Shown here: positions 1 to 9,283 of the stretch, in pieces | How the letters are laid out: each line of letters opens with the position of its first letter | How positions within the stretch are numbered: the first letter of the stretch is position 1 | Assembly: GCF_016587355.1 (NCBI RefSeq) | Contig: NZ_BNJF01000001.1 | Span: forward strand, 3,501,721-3,565,720 | DNA: 64,000 bases | Direction: 5' to 3' | Source of the DNA: Ktedonospora formicarum | Lineage (GTDB): Bacteria > Chloroflexota > Ktedonobacteria > Ktedonobacterales > Ktedonobacteraceae | The notes under the pieces: model-generated | Seen by the model: only the letters and a program-made list of their open reading frames with translations | What the model was told of the DNA's origin: nothing | Databases searched by the model: none | Program-made: the position numbers and the translations under genes

Positions 1-38
1 TTACGCGCATTATTGGTAAGGTAGTGAAGCCCGATCGC

Positions 39-839
39 TTATGAGGCACGGGAGAGGAATAGGTTTTGGATCTCGGGATGCGCGGTAAGCTCTTGTAACT
101 GTTGAGAGAGCGAGACCACCTCGCCAATGATGGTGAGCGCGGGATTGGCGAACTGCTGTTCGCGCGCTTTGTCGGCGATGCTAGCCAGCGTCGCCACAAG
201 AGTTCGCTGCTGGCTGGTGGTTCCCTCTTGAATGATGGCGGCGGGCATATGTGAGTCCATTCCGGCTTCTATCATACGTTGGGTAAGGCGCGGGAGAGCG
301 CGTACGCCCATGAGCACAACGATGGTTCCACCCAGAGCAGCCAGAGCCTCCCAGTTGACGTTGTGGCCCTCATCTGGGGAACTGGCCTCATGTCCTGTGA
401 CAATGGTGAAAGATGAGGCGTAAGCGCGGTGCGTGACCGGGATACCAGCGGCGGCGGGCACAGCGATGGCTGAGGTAATGCCAGGAATGATCTCGAAGGG
501 GATACCAGCTTGCTGGAGTGCCAGAGCTTCTTCTCCACCACGCCCGAAGACATAGGGATCGCCGCCTTTGAGACGGACCACAAGCTTTCCCTCGCGCGCG
601 TAGCTAACCAACAGAGCATTGATCTCATGCTGCTTGAATGTATGGTGGTGAGGTTCCTTGCCCACGAAGATACGGAGCGCCGAGGAGTGTGTCTCTTCCA
701 GGAGTTCGGGAGCGGCGAGGCGGTCATAGAGAACAATATCTGCTTTGCGTAAGCAGCGGAGACCTTTGACCGTGATTAGTTCCGGGTCGCCAGGTCCGGC
801 CCCCATGAGAAATACCTTGCCTAGGCGTGCTTGCTCCAT
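39..839 (-). CDS. cobA: Uroporphyrinogen-III C-methyltransferase (SUMT)
   Basis: SAM-dependent enzyme that methylates uroporphyrinogen III twice to give precorrin-2, the branch point to siroheme and cobalamin. The 266 residues match a stand-alone SUMT. Visible are the N-terminal GAGPGDPELITVKG loop (about residues 14-27), the VVRLKGGDPYVFGRGGEE segment (about 87-104) and a SFTIVTGHE segment near the middle. The ATG at 837-839 is preceded by AAGGGGGG. It overlaps the end of the upstream precorrin-2 dehydrogenase gene by 19 nt, so the two are probably translationally coupled. With the sulfite reductase gene upstream, the purpose is most likely siroheme supply. There is no sign of the CysG-type fusion. 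The family assignment is firm. Confidence 0.95.
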   Translation of the reverse strand: MEQARLGKVFLMGAGPGDPELITVKGLRCLRKADIVLYDRLAAPELLEETHSSALRIFVGKEPHHHTFKQHEINALLVSYAREGKLVVRLKGGDPYVFGRGGEEALALQQAGIPFEIIPGITSAIAVPAAAGIPVTHRAYASSFTIVTGHEASSPDEGHNVNWEALAALGGTIVVLMGVRALPRLTQRMIEAGMDSHMPAAIIQEGTTSQQRTLVATLASIADKAREQQFANPALTIIGEVVSLSQQLQELTAHPEIQNLFLSRAS

Positions 840-1537
840 ATCGCGTGCCCCCCTTCTTGTAACTCCTGTATAAAGGTGTCTATGGTTACGTTAATACCAT
901 AGGGTTTAAGCAATTCGATGGTTATATATATTGCCTCATCATGCGTGCCCGCCTCAAGTTGTTGGAGGATCGGAGAGGCGTAGTACACACCAAAGAAGTC
1001 ATCGCGTTGGTCATAGGAGACTCCATGTGCGCGCAAGAGCTTCCGTGCGACCGTCGCCACTTGTAGATAGAGGTCATACGTGGAGGGGAAGAGTGCTTCA
1101 AGCTGTTGACGTATGCGCTTGGAGAGGCTGGGGCTGGCGCCCTCAGTTGAGACAGTGATAGTGAGCTGTCCACGGCGTAGGATCGATGGCAAGATGAAAT
1201 TGCAGTAGGCCGGGACGTCGACGATATTGAGCAACTGCCCACGCTCTTGCGCCTCCTGCCAGATGGCCTCGATCAACTGTTGATCTGTAGTCGCGGCAAC
1301 CACGACGAAGGCGCCTGCCAGATCGCCAGGCTCAAAAGCTTTAGGACGCAGCGTCACTTGGGATTCCCACTTCTGAGCCAGGGCCTCGATTTCGGGCGCG
1401 AAAGAAGGGCTGAGGATAGTAACATACGCGCCACAGTCCAGGAGAGAGGTAGCCTTCGTGGCGGCTATAGCATCGCCGCCAATGACAAGGGCTGGACGCT
1501 GGCGTATATTGAGCATAATAGGGTAATAGCCGGGCAT
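821..1537 (-). CDS. Precorrin-2 dehydrogenase / sirohydrochlorin ferrochelatase (CysG-N/Met8 type)
   Basis: Oxidises precorrin-2 to sirohydrochlorin with NAD and probably inserts iron to give siroheme. The protein starts MPGYYPIMLNIRQRPALVIG and continues with the NAD-binding GGDAIAATKATSLLDCGA (about residues 20-37). A CNFILPSILRRGQLTITVST segment and SPSLSKRIR follow, typical of the Met8/CysG N-terminal family. I chose the ATG at 1537 (238 aa) over the upstream frame extension to 1621 because CAGGAG sits a few bases before it and the homology starts there. It lies between sulfite reductase (129 nt upstream) and cobA (19-nt overlap), forming a siroheme operon. Dehydrogenase function is well supported; chelatase activity is inferred from the family. 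Confidence 0.9.
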   Translation of the reverse strand: MPGYYPIMLNIRQRPALVIGGDAIAATKATSLLDCGAYVTILSPSFAPEIEALAQKWESQVTLRPKAFEPGDLAGAFVVVAATTDQQLIEAIWQEAQERGQLLNIVDVPAYCNFILPSILRRGQLTITVSTEGASPSLSKRIRQQLEALFPSTYDLYLQVATVARKLLRAHGVSYDQRDDFFGVYYASPILQQLEAGTHDEAIYITIELLKPYGINVTIDTFIQELQEGGHAIWSKHA

Positions 1538-1666
1538 GGTTGCTCCTGTGACGAAGGATGATAGACCCCACCGTAGTAGGCTGAATCTAACTCGAAAGTG
1601 GCTCCACAGCAACGGCGCCATTGCCGGACTGTGGGAGATGAATGGACTAGAGTATCGATAGGAATA

Positions 1667-3412
1667 CTAATGAAGCAGCGATGGTGAGGCCGCTTCGTCA
1701 CGTAGCCGCTCAATTCCTACGCGATGACAGAAGTCCCCAAAGCCTTCCTGTGGGTGGCGTTCCGCTTTCCAGAATGCCAGCAGTGGCTCAATGGCCGCGA
1801 CAAGGTCTTCGGTATGAACAGAGGCCGCATAGAGCGTGTTCATGCGCGTATTGAGCAGGTCCCCTCCAACGTAGATGTTGTAAAGGTTTTTGGAGCGGCC
1901 CACAAAGCCAATATCTCCCATGTATGGACGCGCGCAGCCGTTGGGGCAGCCTGTCATACGCATGCTCAAGGGCTCGCCGTCCAGGCCCAGTGCTCGCAGT
2001 GGCTCCTCAAGCGCTTGTACAATATCTGGGAGCGCGCGTTCGGCCTCTGCCAGAGCCAGCCCACAGGTTGGTAGTGCCGGGCAGGCCATAGCGAAGCGAT
2101 AGTGTCCAACCTTTGTGGGATCGGTCTCGATACCATAGGAATGAAGCTGTGCCTCAATCTCCACACGGTCCGCTTCCTGAATGTCCAGTAACATGATGTT
2201 CTGCTGCGCTGTGAGTCGTAGCTCGGGACGATAGCGCTTGATGACTTCGCGTAGCCCACTCTTCAGGCGAAGCCCTTCTTTGTCATGGATGCGCCCGTTC
2301 TGGACATGTAGCCCCAGGAACCAGTTGCCATTAGCCTGCTGATGCCAGCCCAGATGGTCCTCAGCCGCATGAATATGTACCGGGCTTGCTGCCTGGAGCT
2401 GGTAGCCCAAACGCTCCTCAACCTGCTGACGGAACCAATCGATGCCGCGCTCCTCGACAACGTACTTCATACGAGCATGCTTACGGTTCGTGCGGTCGCC
2501 GTAGTCACGTTGAACGGTCATAATGGTCTCGACGACGTTTAACGCTTCATCTGGCGTCACATCGCAGAGCGGTTCGGCGAGGCGAGGATAGGTCTCGCTC
2601 TTACCGTGGGTCATACCCATACCGCCGCCAATGACGAGGGTAAATCCCGCCAACTGTTCGCCTTCCAGGCGCGCGATGAGGCCAACATCCTGCGTATAGA
2701 TATCAATGCAATTATCGCCGGGGAAAGCCACACCGATCTTGAATTTACGGGGCAGGTAGGTCGCTCCATAAATTGGCTCGACCTCCTTCTCATCGGCGAT
2801 AGTCTCGACCTTCTCACCGTCAATCCAGATCTCATGATAGGCGGTACTGCGTGGCGCGAGACGCATCGCGATGGCGTGTGCTATCTCCTGCACGCGAGCC
2901 TGAGCACGGTTGCTGATAGGTGCGGGGCAGGCCATAACATTGCGGTTGACATCACCGCAGGCCGCGAGGGTACTCAGTAGCGATTGATTGATGGCCGCGA
3001 TAGAGCTCTTGAGATCCCCCTTGAGGATACCGTGTAGCTGCAAGCTCTGGCGTGTGGTGATGCGGAGCGTTCCGTTGGCGTATTGCTCGGAAATTTCGTC
3101 CTGAGTGAGATATTGTTCAGCCGTAAGCGCGCCGCCTGGAATGCGCGAGCGCACCATAAACTGGTAGGCCTTCTCAGTATGAGCTGCTTTGCGCTGCTGG
3201 CGAGCGTCTCGATCCTCCTGCTGATAAATACCGTGGAACTTGATAAGCTGTGTCTGGTCCTCAGTGAAGCGTGGGCCTTCAGCCTGAAGCTGCTCGGAGA
3301 TTTTGCCGCGCAAGTGCTGACTTTCAAGCTTAATATGCTCGACTTTACTGCCTTCACCTGGACCAAGGTGCTTTAAGTCGGTTGTCTTCTCTCCCTCATG
3401 ACCGGTTGCCAT
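1667..3412 (-). CDS. Assimilatory sulfite reductase hemoprotein (CysI/Sir family)
   Basis: Six-electron reduction of sulfite to sulfide on a coupled siroheme and 4Fe-4S centre. The four cluster cysteines are seen in the family arrangement: C444 and C450 in ACPALPTCGLALAEAE, and C489 and C493 in MTGCPNGCARPY. The 581-residue length and two ferredoxin-like halves (RITTRQSLQLHG near 115 and LRLTAQQNIMLLD near 395) fit the nitrite/sulfite reductase superfamily. The APISNRAQ and GCARPY contexts resemble CysI-type sulfite reductase more than ferredoxin-nitrite reductase, but the electron donor cannot be read from sequence. The ATG at 3412 has AGAAGGGG upstream. The two siroheme genes follow on the same strand. 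A perfect dyad at 3461-3481 lies in its upstream region. Confidence 0.9.
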   Translation of the reverse strand: MATGHEGEKTTDLKHLGPGEGSKVEHIKLESQHLRGKISEQLQAEGPRFTEDQTQLIKFHGIYQQEDRDARQQRKAAHTEKAYQFMVRSRIPGGALTAEQYLTQDEISEQYANGTLRITTRQSLQLHGILKGDLKSSIAAINQSLLSTLAACGDVNRNVMACPAPISNRAQARVQEIAHAIAMRLAPRSTAYHEIWIDGEKVETIADEKEVEPIYGATYLPRKFKIGVAFPGDNCIDIYTQDVGLIARLEGEQLAGFTLVIGGGMGMTHGKSETYPRLAEPLCDVTPDEALNVVETIMTVQRDYGDRTNRKHARMKYVVEERGIDWFRQQVEERLGYQLQAASPVHIHAAEDHLGWHQQANGNWFLGLHVQNGRIHDKEGLRLKSGLREVIKRYRPELRLTAQQNIMLLDIQEADRVEIEAQLHSYGIETDPTKVGHYRFAMACPALPTCGLALAEAERALPDIVQALEEPLRALGLDGEPLSMRMTGCPNGCARPYMGDIGFVGRSKNLYNIYVGGDLLNTRMNTLYAASVHTEDLVAAIEPLLAFWKAERHPQEGFGDFCHRVGIERLRDEAASPSLLH

Positions 3413-3460
3413 AGCTTACCCCTTCTGCGAAGAAATCCCGCAATCATCCGTCTGCATAAA

Positions 3461-3481
3461 TGTTGATATAGTAGATCAACA
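3461..3481. promoter_or_regulatory. Candidate operator upstream of sulfite reductase
   Basis: Perfect dyad TGTTGAT-N7-ATCAACA, about 50 nt upstream of the sulfite reductase ATG. The TATATC inside it (minus strand) could be a -10 element. No other gene uses this interval, so a repressor of the siroheme/sulfite operon is the likely ligand; its identity is unknown. Confidence 0.45.
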
Positions 3482-3573
3482 AAATAGGATCTTGCTTACA
3501 ATATAGACGCTAAATGTGCCTATGTCAACCATTCCTGTGAGAATCTTTTCTGGTGAGCCTCCGCTCAATCCCT

Positions 3574-3626
3574 AAAGGAAAGAGAGGTTTGGCCCAGCAA
3601 TGCTGGGCCAAACCTCTCTTTCCTTT
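3574..3626 (-). terminator. Long perfect hairpin after hflX
   Basis: 26-bp perfect inverted repeat with a one-base centre, starting 8 nt after the hflX stop on the minus strand. It ends in a short T tract (CTTT) on that strand. It probably terminates hflX transcription before the sulfite reductase promoter. The length of the perfect stem is unusual for a simple terminator. Confidence 0.7.
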
Positions 3627-3633
3627 CAATCTC

Positions 3634-4995
3634 CTATGCCGTGACGCGCTTGCGTGTACGGGGGGAAGTTGCCTTGGAGGGCAGGCGGAACGCGAGGAAA
3701 GGGCTGCTATGGTTCTCAGGCATGTAACCGCGCAGGTGTGTTCCCTTTTCTTCATACTCCTCGCACTCTATAGTGCCATACTGATGGAACTGAGCAACAA
3801 GGTCTCCACGATCATAAGGGACGAGCACGTCTAGCGGCACGAATTGGCTGATGAGCGTCTGGCTGGCGCAGCGCAATAGTTCCTCAATACCGCTGCCTTG
3901 TAAGGCTGATACTTTCACCTGTGGTAAGGCGCTTGCGATTCCCTCAAGGGTTGGCAAGGGTGCATCGGGATCAAGGTTATCACACTTGTTGAGCGCGATG
4001 ACCATGGGCATTCCTCCCGCCCCGATCTCTTCCAGCACCTCTTCAACAGCCTTGATCTGATGATTTACATGTGGATGCGAGGCATCGACGACATGGATCA
4101 GCAGGTCCGCGGCGTTGACCTCCTCTAGTGTGGCACGGAAGGCCGCGACCAGGGTGTGGGGAAGGCGTTGGACAAAGCCAACAGTATCGGTGAGCAGGAA
4201 TTCCTGTCCCCCTTCCAGGCGCGCGCGTCTCGTCGTTGGATCAAGGGTTGCGAAGAGCTTATCCTCGGCGAAACTATGCGCTCCAGAGAGGCGATTGAGC
4301 AGGGTTGACTTACCCGCGTTGGTGTAGCCTACCAGGGCCACGACTGGCGCGCCGTTAGACTTGCGCCGATCCCGGTGTAATTGGCGTTGAGTTCGCACCT
4401 GTTCCAGATCCTCAAGGAGCTGGTCCTTTTGGCGGCGTAGCAAACGGCGGTCAACCTCGATCTGCTTCTCACCTTCACCGCGCTGCTGCGTGCCACCGCG
4501 CTGGCGCGAGAGGTGAGACCACTGTCGAGCCAGGCGTGGCAGATCATACTCGATCTGAGCCAATTCAACCTGTAGACGGCCCTCACGTGTGCGTGCACGC
4601 TGACCAAAGATGATCAGAATGAGCGCGGTGCGGTCGAGGACTTGCATTTCAAGCTCGCGTTCAAGGTTGCGATGCTGGACGGGCTTGAGTTCAAGGTCAA
4701 AGATCACAGCATCGCAATCATGGAACTTCGCAAGCTCGGCAATCTCCTCAACCTTGCCTGTGCCAACTACAGTCGCGGGATGTGGATGCTGGAGGCGTTG
4801 GATCATGCGGTCCGCGCAGATGATGCCTGCGGTCTGAGAGAGTTGTGCTAACTCGTCTAATGATTCATCTACGGGCCAGTCATTCTCTGGAGTATCAATA
4901 CTCACCAGGATTGCACGGCGGGGGGCCTCCGCCAGTAGCCCTTTCATAGGCTTTTCGTCGTATGTAGTCTCGTTGGCGTTATATTGTTCGGTCAT
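3634..4995 (-). CDS. hflX: GTPase HflX
   Basis: Ribosome-associated GTPase of the Obg-HflX group that splits stalled 70S ribosomes. Visible in order are the HflX N-terminal domain with VVGTGKVEEI, the family-specific RTREGRLQVELAQIEYDLPR, a coiled segment, then the G domain with G1 GYTNAGKSTLLNRLSG, G3 DTVGFVQRLPHTLVAAFRAT and G4 NKCD. The ATG at 4995 (453 aa) has TAAGGAGA just upstream. An in-frame extension to 5106 lacks a ribosome-binding site and similarity to the family, so it is rejected. A long hairpin follows the stop. It appears to be a single-gene unit. Confidence 0.95.
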   Translation of the reverse strand: MTEQYNANETTYDEKPMKGLLAEAPRRAILVSIDTPENDWPVDESLDELAQLSQTAGIICADRMIQRLQHPHPATVVGTGKVEEIAELAKFHDCDAVIFDLELKPVQHRNLERELEMQVLDRTALILIIFGQRARTREGRLQVELAQIEYDLPRLARQWSHLSRQRGGTQQRGEGEKQIEVDRRLLRRQKDQLLEDLEQVRTQRQLHRDRRKSNGAPVVALVGYTNAGKSTLLNRLSGAHSFAEDKLFATLDPTTRRARLEGGQEFLLTDTVGFVQRLPHTLVAAFRATLEEVNAADLLIHVVDASHPHVNHQIKAVEEVLEEIGAGGMPMVIALNKCDNLDPDAPLPTLEGIASALPQVKVSALQGSGIEELLRCASQTLISQFVPLDVLVPYDRGDLVAQFHQYGTIECEEYEEKGTHLRGYMPENHSSPFLAFRLPSKATSPRTRKRVTA

Positions 4996-5521
4996 GTCTC
5001 TCCTTATCTCTCGCTCTCCAACTCGCGACATATGGGGTGTAGTTGTCTGTTCATTTATTGATTTCTGCGATTGACGCAATTGGAAGCTCCTTATGTATTG
5101 GGCCATATCGGGGCTATGATAAACGTGTCTGTGTAGGAGCTCTCAGGGCGAGTACAGTGGTGAAAAGTATTCGTCAATATCACGAACAACGTAGAGACGA
5201 ATAGTATGGAATGAGATGGAGAAGAAGGGTCATAAAAGGCAGGGATAGGGAAGAGTTGAGGTATCCAGGTCTCTTGCGCCCTTTATAATAAAACCTTCTT
5301 CACCATATATCACCAAGTGTACACGATCACCCAGGCGAATAAAGTCGCGCGTGAGTGATACTAATGCCTGGCAGAAAAGCCATATGAGCATCCCACGTGG
5401 TTGATAAGGTTACATGAAGGCGTTTATCACTAGTTCGCACTCTCCTGGTTACATATTGATAGCATCAAGTGTACACTATTTTTGTGCCAAAATCAAGTGG
5501 CCTGCGAAATTCATAATTGCA
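4996..5521. other. Intergenic region between hflX and P450
   Basis: About 530 nt with no convincing gene. It should hold the hflX promoter, read on minus. Two AAGTGTACAC boxes occur at 5315-5324 and 5467-5476; the second is the perfect palindrome AGTGTACACT (5468-5477), which recurs at 37083-37092. Nothing else was recognised. Confidence 0.5.
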
Positions 5522-5575
5522 CAGTTTTATAAGCTGGAAATGGGTGTGTATGCCCATCTCCAGCTTATAAAACTG
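5522..5575 (-). terminator. Hairpin terminator after P450
   Basis: 17-bp perfect arms (5522-5538 and 5559-5575), with a further ATGGG/CCCAT pairing inside the loop. It starts 3 nt past the P450 stop on the minus strand, and the distal arm ends in TTTTAT-like sequence. A terminator is the likely role. Confidence 0.7.
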
Positions 5576-5578
5576 CTC

Positions 5579-6811
5579 TCAGTTAAAGGTGATGGGCAAT
5601 GTGCTCACGCCACGGAAGACCATGCCTGAAAACCACTGCACATGCTGCTCGTCGACAAGGGAGGCTGTGCTCAGGCGCTGAGAGAGGGCGCGGAAGGCAA
5701 TCTCGGCTTCCAGGCGTGCCAGTGGCGCTCCCAGGCAAAAGTGAATGCCCTGTCCAAAGGCCATATGGTGGTTCTCCTTGCGGTCGAGATGCAGGACATC
5801 GGGATCGGCGAACTGCTCGGGATCGTGGCTGGCGGCCCCCAGAGAGATGAGCACGTTTTGGCCCGCCTGAATGTGCTTGCCTCCGATCTCTAAATCTGAG
5901 GTGGCGAGACGCGAGGTTGCCTGAACGGGACCATCATAGCGCAGGAGTTCCATCACTGCCAGTGAGGTCTGATCGGGGTGAGCCTTGAGCCAGGCGAATT
6001 GCTCAGGATGGCGTGCCAGAGCTACGAAACCATTGCTTAGCAGATGTGTTGTTGTGCCATGTCCGGCTGCCAGCAGGAGCATGCAGTTGCTTAGAAGCTC
6101 ATCTTCACTGAGTTTATCCAGTCCTTCATGCGCATTGATGAGAGCCTGAAGAAGGTCATCACGTGGTGCTTGCGCGCGCTGAGCGATAAGCTGGCGGAAG
6201 TACTCAGTGAATTCACGCATGCCGTAGAGAGCGCGGATAGCATCATCCTCGGTGATATTCGTACTCTCAAGGAGCATACTCAGATCACCCGCCCAGAGGA
6301 TAAAGCGCTCGCGATCCTCTGGTGGTACTCCAAGCAACTGGGCAATGACGATAGCTGGGAGTGGATAGGCAAAGTCCGCCATTAGATCGGCCTGCCCTTT
6401 CTCTTGCATCTGATCTAGCAATCGATCAACGAGTTGCTGAATTTCATTGCGCATGGATTCGACAACGCGGGGAGTGAAGGCTCTAGCAGTCAGGCTACGG
6501 ATACGTGTGTGATCGGGTGGGTCGAGGAAGAGCATCTGGCGCGTGATCGCGTAAATAGTGGGCTGAACCACCTCCTGAAACATAGGTGGTAGCCAGTCTA
6601 CATTGAAATTAAAGCGCACGGCGGAGAAATGAGGATCGCGCAGAGTCTTGATGACGTCTTTGTAGCGAGTAAGAACCCAACCTTGAATCTGTTCATCCCA
6701 ATAGACAGGATCAAGCTCTCGAAGCTGATGGTAGAGGAGATAGGGGTTGTCCTGATAACGTTCCTGCGAGACCTGCAATAGGCTGAGACCGCTCTCATGC
6801 TGTGTTGACAC
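5579..6811 (-). CDS. Cytochrome P450 (bacterial class)
   Basis: Soluble haem monooxygenase. The haem loop FGQGIHFCLGAPLAR places the proximal cysteine near residue 359. The I-helix motif AAGHGTTTH and the ExxR-type ELLR segment are present. The reading frame is open up to 6880, but neither ATG there has a ribosome-binding site. A GTG at 6811 has AAAGGATGG eight bases upstream and gives a normal 410-residue P450, so it is preferred. No ferredoxin or reductase gene is adjacent and the substrate is unknown. An ABC-F ATPase gene lies upstream on the same strand. It shares the HFCLGAPLAR segment with the second P450 at 35.7 kb, but the two are clearly different subfamilies. Confidence 0.9.
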   Translation of the reverse strand: MSTQHESGLSLLQVSQERYQDNPYLLYHQLRELDPVYWDEQIQGWVLTRYKDVIKTLRDPHFSAVRFNFNVDWLPPMFQEVVQPTIYAITRQMLFLDPPDHTRIRSLTARAFTPRVVESMRNEIQQLVDRLLDQMQEKGQADLMADFAYPLPAIVIAQLLGVPPEDRERFILWAGDLSMLLESTNITEDDAIRALYGMREFTEYFRQLIAQRAQAPRDDLLQALINAHEGLDKLSEDELLSNCMLLLAAGHGTTTHLLSNGFVALARHPEQFAWLKAHPDQTSLAVMELLRYDGPVQATSRLATSDLEIGGKHIQAGQNVLISLGAASHDPEQFADPDVLHLDRKENHHMAFGQGIHFCLGAPLARLEAEIAFRALSQRLSTASLVDEQHVQWFSGMVFRGVSTLPITFN

Positions 6812-6919
6812 GGTTCGTCCATCCTTTCGCTTCATTGCGTAAATATCTAATAGATGACGAAAGAGGATATCCTCTAGCATGTACGCATGAGAGGGCAGAG
6901 TGTTGTGACAGGAAGGGGG

Positions 6920-6943
6920 GCCGAGGGATTGACCTCCCTCGGC
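6920..6943 (-). terminator. Probable terminator after ABC-F gene
   Basis: 9-bp arms GCCGAGGGA/TCCCTCGGC with a six-base loop, 19 nt past the ABC-F stop on the minus strand. It has no good T tract, only CCCCCCTTCC, so efficiency is uncertain. Confidence 0.5.
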
Positions 6944-6961
6944 GATATGGTACTTTAAGGA

Positions 6962-8569
6962 TTAGGCGCGTTCTAGCAGTTCATCGTAGCGTGCGTCGTA
7001 GTGAACGATGCGCCCCTCTGGCATAAGTAGCAGGCTATCTGGCTTGAGGTTACGCACAAACTCGACATCGTGCGTCACGGTTAGGATCGTGCCGTTATAG
7101 TCGCCCAGGGCCTCACCGACGATGTTACGCGATGTGGCATCGAGGTGAGTTGTGGGCTCGTCAAGGACGAGCAGATTGGGCCCGTCGAGAACCATCTTCG
7201 CCAGAGCCAGACGTGTCTTCTCGCCACCACTGAGTGTCTTGATCTTCTGGAAGACGCGCTCTCCATTGAAGAGGAAGCGCCCCAGGATGCTGCGAACACG
7301 TTTGATGTTGTCCGGTAGGATGTCGCTTGCTTCATGGAGAACGGTATTCTCATAGTCGAGACCTTCGTTCTCCTGTGCGTAGTAGCCTACGTGGACACGA
7401 TCACCCATGATGACCTCGCCACTGTTGAGTGGTGTCACGCCAAGGAGCGTCTTCAGCAGGGTGGTTTTGCCTGCACCGTTGAGGCCGACAACGACCAGGC
7501 GTTGTCCGCGCTCTAACTCAAAACTGATATTATTGAAGATCTCCTTGCTGCCATAGCTCTTGCTTAACTGCTCCGCCATAAGTACAAGCTGGCTGCTCTG
7601 CTGGCGCACGGGGAAGCCGATCTTAATGCGTCGACTCTCCTGCGGTAGATCAGGCTGGCTGGATTCTAGCTCGGCGATGCGGCGATCAATAGAGCGGCGC
7701 TGGCTTACGCGCGTTGCACCAAAGCGGCGTAAGCGGTCGGAGGTCTTGCGCAGGCGCGAGATTTCGCGCTCCTGCTGCTTCTTAGTTTTTTCAAGCAGGG
7801 CCTGAGCATCGCCTGTCTGTGTGAGATAGTTGCTATAGGTGCCGCGATACTCCTCAAGCTGATGCGTGAACTCGTTGAGGCGCAGAATCTTAGTAATGCT
7901 GCGATCCAACAAATCCAGATCATGCGAGATGATGAGCAATGCTCCGCGATAATCCTGTAGAAATTCCATGAGCCAGCCTGCTGCCTCGACGTCGAGAAAG
8001 TTTGTCGGCTCGTCGAGCAGGAGTAGTTCAGGTGATTGGAAGAGCAGGCGTACCAGGGCTAATTTGGTTTTCTGTCCGCCGCTCAGGGTGCTCACGGCTC
8101 GATCTAGTGTCATTCCACCGATATTGAGACCTGCGATCAGCTCTTCACAGCGCGCGTCAGCCTCGTAGTACCCCAGGCGTTCCAGGGAGTCTTGAGCCTG
8201 AGCAAAGTGTTCGAGTAGGTCCTCCAGATCATTGCCGTCGGCGTTGGCGATCTGTAGCGAAAGGCTTTCGTATTCTTGAACAGCCGTGTCGAGCCCTGTG
8301 CTATTGAAGACGAAGTCGCGTACGGTACCCTGCTCGGCTGTGCCCTCTTCATGCGCGATATCCTGTGAGAGGTAGCCAAAGGTGCGTGGGCGGCTAACTG
8401 AGCCGCCGTCGGACTCCATTAGCCCGGCGACGATCTTGAGCATCGAGCTTTTCCCCGCGCCATTAACGCCGATCAGCCCTGCTTTCTCGCCGGGCGCGAC
8501 GGTAAAAGAGACATTGTCGAGGATCAGGCGTGCCCCATAGGAAAGTTGTAGACGATTCACTTGCAGCAT
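6962..8569 (-). CDS. ABC-F family ATPase
   Basis: Two ABC ATPase domains on one 535-residue chain with no membrane segment, the hallmark of ABC-F translation factors or antibiotic-resistance proteins. Domain 1 has Walker A GVNGAGKSSMLK, signature LSGGQKTKLALVRLL and Walker B LLLDEPTNFLD. A charged linker (TKKQQEREISRLRKTSDRLR region) follows. Domain 2 has GLNGAGKTTLLK, LSGGEKTRLALAKMV and LVLDEPTTHLD. Both signature motifs and glutamates are intact. The ATG at 8569 begins MLQVNRLQLSYG, as expected for the family; AGGAGA lies about 13 nt upstream. Members act on the ribosomal E site. Whether this one is regulatory or confers resistance cannot be told from sequence. Confidence 0.93.
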   Translation of the reverse strand: MLQVNRLQLSYGARLILDNVSFTVAPGEKAGLIGVNGAGKSSMLKIVAGLMESDGGSVSRPRTFGYLSQDIAHEEGTAEQGTVRDFVFNSTGLDTAVQEYESLSLQIANADGNDLEDLLEHFAQAQDSLERLGYYEADARCEELIAGLNIGGMTLDRAVSTLSGGQKTKLALVRLLFQSPELLLLDEPTNFLDVEAAGWLMEFLQDYRGALLIISHDLDLLDRSITKILRLNEFTHQLEEYRGTYSNYLTQTGDAQALLEKTKKQQEREISRLRKTSDRLRRFGATRVSQRRSIDRRIAELESSQPDLPQESRRIKIGFPVRQQSSQLVLMAEQLSKSYGSKEIFNNISFELERGQRLVVVGLNGAGKTTLLKTLLGVTPLNSGEVIMGDRVHVGYYAQENEGLDYENTVLHEASDILPDNIKRVRSILGRFLFNGERVFQKIKTLSGGEKTRLALAKMVLDGPNLLVLDEPTTHLDATSRNIVGEALGDYNGTILTVTHDVEFVRNLKPDSLLLMPEGRIVHYDARYDELLERA

Positions 8570-9058
8570 AAACTGATGTTATCTCCTGTGCGTATCTTTC
8601 AGCATGATAATGTTGGTTAAAGTGTGATTAGAGGCTTGCTCAGGCACGATGAGGCCGCCTGTAAGGATGGGGCAGGGGAAGTCTCTCAAGCATGGCTGAT
8701 GCTACCGCGAAGCACACAAACAGCAAGAAGCATTTCCGCTGCCTGGCGACGCACACCATGAAGTGAGTAAACAAGAAGGGAGGAAAGAAACTGGATTATG
8801 ACCAGATTGAAGATGACAGCCAAACAGCACCCTGCATCATATTGAGGGGGTCTGCCAACCGTCGCGTGCCACTTTCCTACCGCACAAGCCCGGCGTGGTC
8901 GCTCATGCGGCAATGATTATTGTGAGAGGTAAACCTTGCATGAGAGTTTTCTCATCTCTGTTTGTGCTAATCTATCGGTTAACGTTGAGGTATCTCTTTA
9001 ACGATACCATCAACTTTGCGAAAAGTCAACCAGTAAGCCGTCCACTGTGTGGGCCTTC
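8570..9058. other. Intergenic region, no gene recognised
   Basis: About 490 nt between the divergent ABC-F gene and the lysine leader. Short ORFs on both strands look non-coding: odd composition and no ribosome-binding sites. It presumably contains the ABC-F promoter. Confidence 0.5.
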
Positions 9059-9121
9059 GGGTCAGGGTATGGTGCAGGCAAAACTGGCATCGCCAGTTTT
9101 GCCTGCACCATACCCTGACCC
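9059..9121. repeat. Orphan 30-bp perfect inverted repeat
   Basis: 30-bp arms at 9059-9088 and 9092-9121 with a three-base loop (ATC). Unlike the other long hairpins in the window it does not follow a gene end: the nearest genes both point away from it. It could shield the lysine promoter (9208) from upstream transcription, or be a small palindromic element. Confidence 0.75.
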
Positions 9122-9207
9122 TTTGAGCGCCAGAGGCGCGAAGGTTGTCTCATAAGAGAGGGAGCAGCGACTTTCCACAAAATCGCGGAAAGTCGTGCAA
9201 ATAACCC

Positions 9208-9237
9208 TTGACAGTATGATGGGGAGCATGTTATAAC
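9208..9237 (+). promoter_or_regulatory. Sigma70-type promoter of the lysine operon
   Basis: TTGACA at 9208-9213 and TATAAC at 9232-9237, separated by 18 nt. It lies about 45 nt before the first T-box leader and is the only good promoter-like sequence seen before lysW, so it should drive the whole 10-kb operon. Confidence 0.75.
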
Positions 9238-9283
9238 TTTTAACGGTGGTGCGAAACTACCGAACCGAATAAAGAGAAAGCCA

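Noticed and set aside
8895..9155. ORF spanning the 30-bp palindrome
   Set aside because: No ribosome-binding site, half of it is the inverted repeat, and composition is non-coding.
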